NCBI GenBank assembly: GCA_900175165.2
Contig: FWWN02000396.1
Coordinates: 1-10,815, forward strand
Source of the DNA: Rhizomucor pusillus
Lineage: Eukaryota; Mucoromycota; Mucoromycetes; Mucorales; Lichtheimiaceae
Direction: 5' to 3'
Length of the DNA: 10,815 nt
Under the pieces are notes generated by a model. That model was not told the DNA's origin. It saw nothing but the letters and a program-made list of their open reading frames with translations, and ran no database searches. This document shows positions 1 through 7,022 of the stretch, in pieces. The stretch's first letter is position 1; every line of letters starts with the position of its first letter. Both the position numbers and the translations under genes were made by a program.

Positions 1-147
1 GGACTTCCGTCCCCTTGCCCCTTCGCCACCTTTCTCACGATGAATGAGGCCAGTGGATCCCCCCGTGCAAGTCTAGTGGCCAGCCTTGTTGCAAAGCCTG
101 GCTCACCCACCGCAATGAGCCAGACGGTCTTGCACTTCAAAAGGTGT
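1..147. other. GC-rich patch at window edge, open in one frame on each strand
   Basis: This stretch is clearly more GC-rich than the AT-rich sequence that follows it. The plus frame starting at base 1 is open to 246. On the minus strand a frame is open from about 147 to the window edge. It follows a splice-acceptor-like TTTTCAG and includes the segment VWLIAVGEPGFATRLATRLA. The change in composition at about 147 suggests either a terminal exon of a minus-strand gene running off the window or a piece of a repeat. A perfect 6-bp inverted repeat (GGCTCA/TGAGCC, about 100-121) lies inside. I recognise no family on either strand, and the partner sequence lies outside the window. Confidence 0.25.
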
Positions 148-283
148 CCTGAAAATTCTTTTTATACCTGTTTATTTTTTTGTTTTCATGAGCTTGTGGT
201 AACATTTTCGCATTTGGGTCTATCCTTAGCATCATATGAAAGCTAGGTGAATTTTATGACATGGGGCTGCTCAAAGGTATCAC

Positions 284-1140
284 TCAATACGGAGAATCGA
301 GGTAGTTACATTGTAGCAAAGTATCGAAGGCGTCAAATTCGTTGACGTTCCTCGTAGGTGCGTCTCGGAGTCTAAAACGGTCCCTGCTCCTCCCAGCGTT
401 CCATCCTTTGACCATTGCGATGGTCTCGCTGGTATCATATTTTGCTACGTGTTCTACGTTATCCTATTAATCGCTTTAGGCGTGTAGTTTATTATTAGAA
501 ATATGCAGCGATTTAAAAATGTCAAGAAGACATTGATACAGACAGAAAAGAAACTACGTTGAACAGTGTTGTAAAGATGTGCAGCAGAAAGGTTCAATCA
601 AGCCTCACTGGTTTAAAGACTTGCATGACATTAAAATCAGCATTGGATCGCTGTTTATTGATATCCTGATGCTTAATCATCACTGAGCTGCAGTATCGGG
701 TCTGAAAGTAGAATTCGAGTTAGACTCCTCTTTCATTGCTGATGGCCATATCCCGCATCGATGGTCCATCCTACTTCAGGACAAAAGCAGACGTCAAACA
801 AGAGCTCGGACCGGCTTGAGGCCTTCCGAAAAACAAAGACGTTGGAACTTGCTTTTTGCTGCAAATATCTTTCAGTCATTGGATTTAACGGCAAGGCTGA
901 CAGTTAGTTCGTTGAGGCTACCTCAGCCGGAACAGTGATGGCGCACAGGGAGTCACCATAGACGCAAAGATCATCGTTGAATGTGGACAGAGCTCTTGTA
1001 TACACACTCTAGTTTTTCTAAGATGGACAAGTTCTTTTTGCTGTCGATATTTGTGAATGTGACGTTTGCACTATATTAGGCAATGTCGCTTGTCTGTAGC
1101 GAGCCCGTCTCCCGTCAACGCCTTCCTTTGCAAAGTGATT
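284..1140 (-). CDS. Candidate multi-exon gene segment, unknown function (possibly the 3' part of the Pot1-like gene)
   Basis: Five coding-like stretches on the minus strand join at GT-AG junctions, all in phase 0: 1140-1072, 1008-922, 858-775, 701-609 and 463-284. The introns would be 63, 63, 73 and 145 nt. The 73-nt intron has a GTAGGA donor, a CTAAC branch-like site and a TTTCAG acceptor. The acceptor before 1140 follows a strong pyrimidine tract. The last exon is the best: 59 codons, about two-thirds starting with a purine, containing TSETIAMVKGWNAGR and ending in TGA. I recognise no domain. Caution: the antisense, codon-aligned plus-strand frames across 537-1050 are nearly as open, so strand and model are not settled. 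The junctions are my inference. This may be the C-terminal part of the Pot1-like gene upstream or a separate gene. No promoter or polyadenylation signal could be assigned. Confidence 0.32.
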
Positions 1141-1401
1141 CTGAAATGGAAAAAATATGCACTGAAAAACTTGGACCATTGCATCAATGATAATACTGAT
1201 AATAATATGTTTACTGTTACAAACAACAATGTAATATTGTATGCGAGCATCGTGAGAAGAAAGCTTGCTCATTTCAGCTGTGCGAGTTGATTACAGACAT
1301 TGACGACGGGCAAAAACGCTCGCGTGGTCAGAATAATAGGATCGGATTGGTAGCTGAAATAAATAGTTTTATAATCGCATAAAGTTCGATAAACATTGTC
1401 A

Positions 1402-2142
1402 GAACTCTAAAGGCGGGAGTGATGCAGCTACTAAAAATAGAAAGATTGCGGCAATGTAGTGTTTTGCACCGGAACAGAGCAGATTTCCCATTGAAAATGG
1501 AACCATCAAGGTCCTGTTGGTGACCTGAAACACATCGACTCGAGTGCATACGTCGTCTTTGCAAGCTTTTCCTGCATATAGTACAGGGCAACTTCAATTT
1601 CGCCTGTCTGTGTCGTCAATTGGCGCTCCTATTATTGATCGTACAGCCTCAAATGTGTCTCGGTATCGTCCAACAAAAGATGCTGTTTTAGCTCGGTTAA
1701 CAAGCTTAAGAGGGACTCGGCTGGATCGAACCTAGGTACAATGCAAACTGATTGATTTAATGAAAATGCGCGCTCCCCGGTCTGCCGCGTATTATTGGAT
1801 TTACTTACAATTTGTGCACTTTTGCTTTCGATTTAATATCCTACATCGGGCAACTCGAAACTTGTCCTTGCCCCTGTTCTATATACACACAAAAGACGAT
1901 CAGTATCGCGATTGGATCCGTATACTCTTGATCGTGTGTACCTCGCCGATGTACACAATGTCAGGAAAGCAATCGAATAGCTTTGCATATGTCATCGTCG
2001 ATGTATCTATTGAAATGATCTTCAATCGTGAGCAGACGAGACCGCGAGTTTGCTTGCGCGGCAATATTCCATCCTTGGAGCTACCGAGGGTAGAAAGCTG
2101 AATACAACAAAAGTAACCTTCCGCACTGTAAAGTGTATGCAT
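1402..2142 (-). CDS. Candidate Pot1-like telomere-binding protein, N-terminal OB-fold exons (partial model)
   Basis: An open frame with an ATG at 2142 reaches a GTACAC donor at 1941. It joins in phase 0 to 1731 after a CCTAG acceptor, and then stays open to TGA at 1596. The joined product reads like the first OB fold of Pot1/Telo_bind proteins. It has PRKQTRG (compare the family's P-P-x-x-(S/T)-(R/K)-G), then a strand SRLKIISID. FPDIVYIGE follows (compare LP-x-I-x-x-GDI), and after the splice come SSRVPLK and LVNRAKTASF. Pot1 binds the telomeric single-stranded 3' overhang in the nucleus. The same frame continues past the in-frame TGA (1596-1594) for 64 more codons, with DDVCTRVDVFQVTNRTLMV as a possible second OB strand pair, so an intron or a disruption is needed there. 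The true 5' end may lie further right; an alternative acceptor is at 2098. The match is by eye, and the intron would be 210 nt. Confidence 0.4.
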
Positions 2143-3508
2143 AAGTGGAGGAGGTCGAGCTCTATGCGATTTAGCCTCTCATAAAGCAAATTGAGCACTA
2201 TACTGTAATTAAGATAGTCGACTCAAATCGATGATAGGCGATTAGCATCGATTTCACTTTCATACAGTTCTGCTCAGTAACGATGATTATACAGAGGTGA
2301 ATAAAGCGAGCAAGTTACAATAATAATAATACCAGTGTGTGGCGAGTTAATCAGTCAATCCCGGGGCTGAAAATAGCAGGCTGGATACATAAATTGCGGC
2401 TACCCAAATTTGTAACCATTGGCGAAGCACAGTGCGGCATCTCGATAGAGCCACTCGTCTCTAGTCAGTGCTGGGAAAGCTGACGCACAGACCCCACGTT
2501 TTCCATGACGTAAAAGTTAGTGATGCAACAGCAGCAGTTTGGCAAGCGATACAGGATTTCGGAGTTTGTTGTCGCACCCCCAAGATAAGATATCGTCAAT
2601 TTAGGATTTAGTTGTCAGTCTCTCAGTAAACAGATGTCATCCTTTTTGATTTTACTTATCGCAATTTACGACTTTGCTTGTCGCGAATGAAGTGTCACGT
2701 AAGATATATATTGCGTTAAAGATTATCATGCCTATCACAAAAAAAAGAGAGAGAAAGAGAGGTTTATTCAAACGGTATCGAATGAGATCCATATGGGTAT
2801 ACTGTTCAAACAATCTTGGAGCGAGAAATAGAATGATTGATATACCCATGGAGATCTTCACCGCGAATTTTTTGTTTTAAACCGTATCATATCTCGCCAA
2901 TGACTGGTCCGTTTGAGCTGATTCGAGTTTTATCAGAAAGAGAAAAATGAAGTGAATGGACCATGTTAATACAAGTTAATGTGGTAATTAGTCCATGGAT
3001 GAATGGGCAAGGCTTGAAAAAGGAGGGGAGAGGAGCATGGAGAGGGGCCACGCTTTTTTTACGTGATCGTGGCATTGCATTGATGGCGGGAAAAAGTCTC
3101 TTTAGCGGAATCAATATCTTTGTAGATTCAATCATATTTCCGTATCAATTGATAGCTGTATGTCAAGACTGTGCACCATAGGTTTGAATCATGCTTAAGA
3201 CGTGACTTTACACGAGATCCCACACCTTTTCTCTGAACATAGGTGCTCTTTTTTTTTGTTGCTTTCTTTGAATGCGTCCTAAAAATTTCCAAAAAACTAG
3301 ATCTTTTCTGTACAATTTATACGTATTATGATGTAAATGAGGTACTTGATTATCTTCTGTAAAACACAGGTAGCGAGATTGGCATTATTCTGGTTAACTT
3401 CCTCGACGTACATTGATGCCTCCAACGTAAATTTCAGGAATACGATTCGCTTACGAACGTAATGCGGGTGTAAACATTCAGAGACAGCAGGAACGCGTTG
3501 AATCACAG
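2143..3508. other. Intergenic region without a supportable gene
   Basis: No reading frame here has both a start and convincing protein character. The region holds a 9-bp inverted repeat (2225-2254), a short AAT run near 2320, a CAG triplet run near 2528, an AGATAAGATA motif near 2585 that could bind GATA factors, and purine-rich stretches near 2740-2763 and 3022-3048. Further 5' exons of the minus-strand Pot1-like gene could be hidden in its left part. The overlapping opposite-strand frames at 2652-2880 and 2887-3181 look like chance openings in AT-rich sequence. Confidence 0.5.
2225..2254. repeat. Perfect 9-bp inverted repeat with 12-bp spacer
   Basis: AAATCGATG (2225-2233) is repeated in inverted orientation as CATCGATTT (2246-2254). 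It could form a hairpin or be a dyad protein-binding site. It lies about 80-110 bases upstream of the earliest start proposed for the minus-strand Pot1-like gene. Function is unknown, and each arm contains the palindrome ATCGAT, which raises the chance of a coincidental match. Confidence 0.4.
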
Positions 3509-3515
3509 CTGCGAA

Positions 3516-3524
3516 TATAAAAAG
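3516..3524 (+). promoter_or_regulatory. TATA box-like element
   Basis: TATAAAAAG is a close match to the consensus TATA box. It is followed by a C/T-rich tract from about 3540 to 3760, a common arrangement in fungal promoters. It would serve a plus-strand transcript reaching the coding relic at 4266-5303 or the open stretch at 3623-3889. There is no direct evidence of a transcription start. Confidence 0.3.
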
Positions 3525-3622
3525 GGACCTGGATCCAAAATCTTGTCCTTTGGCTCTGTTCTCTCAAACATCCCGGTACGTTGGCTGCTCTCTCGAGGTG
3601 CAGTACGATTTCTGACGCTTAA

Positions 3623-3889
3623 CTTCGTAGCCGACATGACCTCTGTCCTGACCCACCACCTCCAACATCAACTGTTTCGCGCCTCTCCTTCGTCTTTTCC
3701 TCCGCTTCTCGCGATGCATCACTTCGAGTCCTCTGTCGTGCCTTTATTTCTATTTCTATAACAAACCGACCACACAGGTACAAATATGTCTACTGGTTTA
3801 CTTTGCTGCGGTGGACACAATCTGATAAAGAAACACTAGGTGCGCGGTCTGGTCCCTCAAAGCAATTTGAGAATTACCCCTTCGAGGTG
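3623..3889 (+). other. Open stretch ending at a splice donor, possible upstream exon
   Basis: The frame is open for about 89 codons but has no early ATG. Its end reads protein-like, with YKYVYWFTLLRW and later FENYPFE. It runs into GTGTAAGTATC, which contains a good GTAAGT donor, and a perfect TACTAAC follows about 55 bases downstream. A GTACGT donor at 3576 and a TAG acceptor at 3630 could attach a piece further upstream. The first half is C/T-rich with poor codon character, and a second frame is also open there. The whole may be a promoter pyrimidine tract, or an exon of the broken gene further right (a phase-0 join from 3886 to 4272 is possible). Confidence 0.2.
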
Positions 3890-4265
3890 TAAGTATCAAT
3901 TATGATTACCCAGCAGCAGCGCAAGATACTAACGTAATGCTCTTATGAAATTCCTTTGTTCCCAATCAACTACATTTGCTACTCGCTCTTGACTTCTTCA
4001 TACTCATTCCTGTATTGCCTTTAACTTTGATTATATCTTTTTAATATAAAGATTTGGCCTCTTCTCTTGGTTCGCGACAATTCCTTTCTGTCCCTCCGTC
4101 ATTTATTTTATTTTGCCGCTGACATCTCTTTTCCCCATTTTGCGACATCTTGAATTGTGACATCTATTTGTGAATAAAGTGTACTTTTTGTCCCTTTTGG
4201 TTTTTAATGTTGAAACAACAGTTGTCGAATATATCAATTTTTGGATGAGATTATTCTGACTTGTC
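3890..4265 (+). other. T/C-rich non-coding stretch (intron or promoter)
   Basis: This stretch is strongly T- and C-rich on the plus strand. It begins with a GTAAGT donor and a TACTAAC branch-like site, and it is followed by CATGCAG, an acceptor-like site ending at 4271. It could be a 380-nt intron, or the promoter of a gene starting at ATG 4266. The sequence does not decide between them. Confidence 0.3.
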
Positions 4266-5303
4266 ATGCAGTGGTTGAAAGAGTCCCAATTACTGCACAA
4301 TCGAAAGGCTGGGAGGACGTGCAACGTCGCTGTAATCTCGGATGTGTTTTTGTCCGCTGCAGTCTGTACGTCTACATGATGTCTAGGGAGATAGTCCCCT
4401 CCCGAATGATGAGAGGAATCCGGGATGACAACCGGACATTAGGACATCGTAGAGATCCTAAGCGTCCGTAGATTTCTCAAGGGCGATCCTCTGTCTCGTA
4501 GGATGGAATGATTTTAAAGGACGTCGATTGATCGGCAACAGAGACATTAGCCCGATTGTCTATCGATGGACAATAAGGACATGGATGACCTCCTGTGTTT
4601 TGAATACCAGCGATGGCAAAAAATCTGCATCGGGACACAATCCATGAACGGCGTGGTAACTTCAAGCATCCGTTTGGATGTGAAGGAAGAAGCGAAGATT
4701 GGACCTGCCAGTTTCACTGCAGATTTGTCATCCAGATCCATACGCATCTTCGTTGACAATGGAAGTCTCGAAAAAGCGAAAGCAATGGCCATGAATAGCA
4801 GTACAAGGCAACTGGAAACGTTCGATTTGGGCAAGTCAATTACGGCAAGTTCCATCTCAGTTTCATCATCCATCGACGCTCTATTTGTGCCGGGCCACTA
4901 ACTTTATAGCTATGCCATCGGATTGCCAACCGTTCTCTGTTTTTACTTTCTGTAATTACGAGAATGGGAACAAGACTGATACCCGTGACAATGCGTCCAT
5001 CGTTGCATCCCAACTGTTTCGGAAAATTGCTTATGGGATACTCTCGTCTCAAGATAGCACCCTACCAAAAGCCCTTGTGTCAGCATTGGTTAGCAGTTGC
5101 CCACCTGGAAAAATTCATGACGTCTTGCGATCCATTCTTCGTTGTATAATGAAAACGACGAGTTAACCATTTTGTCAAACTATAAATTGAGCAATTCATG
5201 GACGCAACTGGCTGGATTGATGTCGTCAGACATCTCAAAAGCCAACGAATCCCAAGTAGCTGCAAATATTCAAAAAAGAATTGACACGATTCTTAACGAC
5301 TGA
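4266..5303 (+). pseudogene. Frame-disrupted protein-coding gene of unknown family
   Basis: Coding character is clear in four stretches, but they are not in one frame. An opening piece (4266-4376) contains LLHNRKAGRTCNVAVIS. A second, 4551-4898, is in the same frame as the first and contains RSIRIFVDNGSLEKAK and SITASSISVSSSIDALFVPG. It hits TAA at 4899. The protein then resumes in the next frame at about 4897-5163, with NFIAMPSDCQPFSVF, LFRKIAYGILSSQDSTLPK and ALVSSCPPGKIHDVL. It returns to the original frame for the C-terminus, 5121-5303, with LSNSWTQLAGLMSS, and ends in TGA at 5301. The shifts are +1 near 4887-4899 and -1 between 5121 and 5163, so they compensate. No GT-AG intron of plausible length repairs either junction. 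The gap at about 4377-4550 has stops and may be an intron. I recognise no family. It could be a decayed gene, or a real gene carrying two sequencing indels. Its 3' end converges on ATG8. Confidence 0.55.
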
Positions 5304-5665
5304 TAAATGACCGTCGTTTTTTTTATTGAATACAAGAGACTATAAGGCGATAAAAAAAAGGTTCAAAAAAGACGTCAAGCAAAATCGTAACTTGCGACAA
5401 GTCAAATCAAAGGGGGCGACATCTGTTTACTGAGAGACCGACAACTAACTCCTAAAGTGACAGGTGCGACAATCAATTCCGAAAATCCTGTATAAATTTG
5501 TTGCTCTGTATTGACGAATTCACAAGAAGAAGACAGGAAGAGGTTCGCGGCTGTACAAAAGTTACATTCTGAAGCAATCGGGGAAAGAGAAAGAAAGAGA
5601 GAGAGAAAACTCAAATAATGGGGTGAAAAAAGGGAAGAAGATTATAAACAATGACCAGCTTGGTT
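5304..5665. other. Convergent intergenic region between the broken plus-strand gene and ATG8
   Basis: This is non-coding sequence between two converging 3' ends. It contains a T-run (5317-5325), an A-run near 5354-5361 and a purine microsatellite at 5581-5609. It probably carries the 3' untranslated regions and poly(A) signals of both transcripts. I see no gene in it. Confidence 0.5.
5581..5609 (+). repeat. Purine (GA-rich) microsatellite
   Basis: This is an uninterrupted run of G and A that includes GAGAGAGAGAAAA. It lies about 60 bases downstream of the ATG8 stop codon and reads as C/T on the ATG8 transcript strand. It may vary in length between strains. Confidence 0.6.
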
Positions 5666-6286
5666 TTAGCCAAATGTATTTTCTCCAGAATACCTAGCAG
5701 ACAACATCATTGTTAGTCAGAAGGACTTAAAGCGATGCCAAGTGACGACTCACGTTATGTACAAGAAGCCATCCTCATCCTTGTGTTCTTCGTAAATCGC
5801 ACTCATCAAACCTGAAATTTCATGCATCACCGTTAGCGATAAATGCACTTCGTAAACAGTAGCGTTTAAGCTTACCAGCTGTCGGTGGTAAAATCTCATT
5901 GACGAAAATGAAGATAGCCTTCTCTGGGCTGAGCTTGATCCGTTTGCGAATAACATACACAAACTGGCCCACAGTCAAATCCGCAGGCACGAGGTACTTT
6001 TTCTTATCGATGGTTGGTATATCGCTCTTCTCAACTTTTTCACATATCACTGGAATCCGGTCGGGATATTTCTGACGAATACGCTCTGCTTCGGCTTTGC
6101 GCTTGTCTGTGGGAGAAAATGACGTTAGTTAACCGAGCCCAACTCGTCTACCGCAGCACTGCTGCGGAACAAAGAGGGGAGAAAAAGGAGGCAAACACCA
6201 CGCTATCATTCCCGCAGCTGCTCAGCACTGACGAGGGTGGACGTTAACTTACCAAAGGGATGCTCGTCTTTAAACTTGGAACGCAT
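5666..6286 (-). CDS. ATG8: Autophagy-related ubiquitin-like protein Atg8 (LC3/GABARAP family), four exons
   Basis: Atg8 is conjugated to phosphatidylethanolamine on the phagophore membrane by Atg7 and Atg3, and drives autophagosome growth and cargo binding. Exons are 6286-6253, 6106-5876, 5811-5754 and 5693-5666. Introns of 146, 64 and 60 nt start GTAAGT, GTAAGC and GTGAGT, end CAG, CAG and TAG, and contain CTAAC branch sites. The product is 116 residues. It begins [11 protein letters not shown], the typical N-terminal helix, and carries [13 protein letters not shown], the [20 protein letters not shown] core with the AIM-pocket pair Tyr49-Leu50, and [10 protein letters not shown]. The tail is [17 protein letters not shown]. 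The stop follows directly after Gly116, so the residue that Atg4 normally removes is absent. Length and sequence otherwise fit fungal Atg8. The gene is transcribed toward the broken plus-strand gene and lies 736 bp downstream of the Myb/SANT gene, on the same strand. Confidence 0.97.
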
Positions 6287-6296
6287 AGTGTTTTTT

Positions 6297-6393
6297 CTGT
6301 AAAGAGCTAGTGGCGATATGAACAACGTTGAACGGCCTTTACGAAGCTGCAAACAGCAGTGGTAGCAGACGAAGTAAGATTAGATTAGCGTAC
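6297..6393 (-). other. Possible 5' UTR intron of ATG8
   Basis: On the ATG8 strand a CAG|GTACGC donor lies at 6393, about 107 bases before the ATG. Two acceptors are available: TTTGCAG ending at 6347 (47-nt intron) and CTTTACAG ending at 6297 (97-nt intron, 10 bases before the start codon). A CTAATC branch-like site lies soon after the donor. This is inferred from motifs only. RNA reads would settle which acceptor, if either, is used. Confidence 0.4.
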
Positions 6394-6412
6394 CTGATTA
6401 AAATGTAGTTGT

Positions 6413-6480
6413 GGAGGTAGATTGGTAGAAAAAGGTAAAAGAGTGAAAAGAGAGACTGGAAACAGAAACAAGAAAGGTAG
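6413..6480 (-). promoter_or_regulatory. Pyrimidine-rich tract in the ATG8 promoter
   Basis: Read on the ATG8 strand this is a 68-base C/T-rich tract (purine-rich as printed), ending about 20 bases before the possible 5' UTR intron donor. C/T blocks just upstream of the transcription start are common in well-expressed fungal genes, so transcription probably starts at or just after it. Confidence 0.45.
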
Positions 6481-7022
6481 CAGATGGGCCGCATGACAAC
6501 TGGGAAACCATCCCTGACTGGTCCACATGACATGCCTGGGGGTCGCCCGACCTGCCAATCGTTTTGGGGGACTCAAAATCATGTTTTCGCGATTATCATC
6601 TTTTACTTATACATACAACAACCTTTGGATATATACAATGGAGCTTACAATGTATGGATCGTCAGAATGCTTAAAGATGGTTTTTAATAACCATTCCTTG
6701 ACTCTGAGCGGCATTAATTGTCTTCGTGTTGCATTTTCGTTCCGCAGCAGGACGAGCGCTGCACAACTCAACCTGTGCTGCGATCATATTCATATATTAT
6801 ATCTACAATCTATGAGCATTGGTAACACACTTCAAAGTAGCAAAGCCAACTATTTCGACAAATGTAGATATATGTACTTTCCAGTTTGCATGATTGTGCT
6901 TCTTTATCAATCTGAGATCAAATGAAAAATGAAGAGTGATCAAGAATGCACGTACAGTCAAATTTATGGTACGATTCTCGTTCAAGAAAGAACAGGAATG
7001 TCATATTGATATCTAAATTTAT
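6481..7022. other. Intergenic region between the Myb/SANT gene and ATG8
   Basis: This region holds the 3' flank of the Myb/SANT gene and the distal ATG8 promoter. A perfect 6-bp inverted repeat (ATGGTT/AACCAT) lies at about 6678-6695. A 132-codon plus-strand frame with an ATG (6527-6925) spans it, but it has no domain and is rich in residues typical of chance frames, so I do not call it a gene. Confidence 0.45.

Noticed and set aside
537..938. Plus-strand frame open for about 130 codons with one TGA
   Set aside because: Parts of it are codon-aligned antisense to the minus-strand exons, so it is open partly by symmetry. It lacks a start, and its frame changes near 936 without an intron.
1235..1256. 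Possible ultra-short intron-like segment in the plus-strand frame at 1066-1290
   Set aside because: The frame has no start, the segment is far below normal intron length, and the opposite strand explains part of the region.
1328..1597. 89-codon minus-strand frame with a CxxC-x-H-x-C-like start (KLPCTICRKSLQ)
   Set aside because: It overlaps a different minus-strand frame with better codon character, and the cysteine spacing matches no zinc finger I know.
1719..1731. GGTTCGATCC on the minus strand, a perfect tRNA B-box match
   Set aside because: The flanking bases cannot form a T-stem or acceptor stem, and no A box or cloverleaf lies upstream.
1544..1735. Plus-strand frame containing IGAPIIDRTAS, which resembles a Pot1 segment
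   Set aside because: The bases coding GAPI read nearly the same on both strands. The minus-strand frame has better codon character and joins to the OB-fold exon, so the plus-strand likeness is probably coincidental.
1760..2101. 113-codon plus-strand frame with an ATG
   Set aside because: It is antisense to the OB-fold-like exon and has weaker protein character; treated as a shadow.
4547..4873. 108-codon minus-strand frame
   Set aside because: It is antisense to the clear plus-strand coding segment at 4551-4898.
4887..4909. 23-nt GTGCCG...TATAG segment with CTAAC, resembling a tiny intron
   Set aside because: It is too short to splice, and removing it leads into the wrong frame for the downstream protein segment.
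6527..6925. 132-codon plus-strand frame with an ATG
   Set aside because: It has no recognisable domain and poor codon character, and it lies across the ATG8 promoter. Frames of this size are expected by chance in a window this long.
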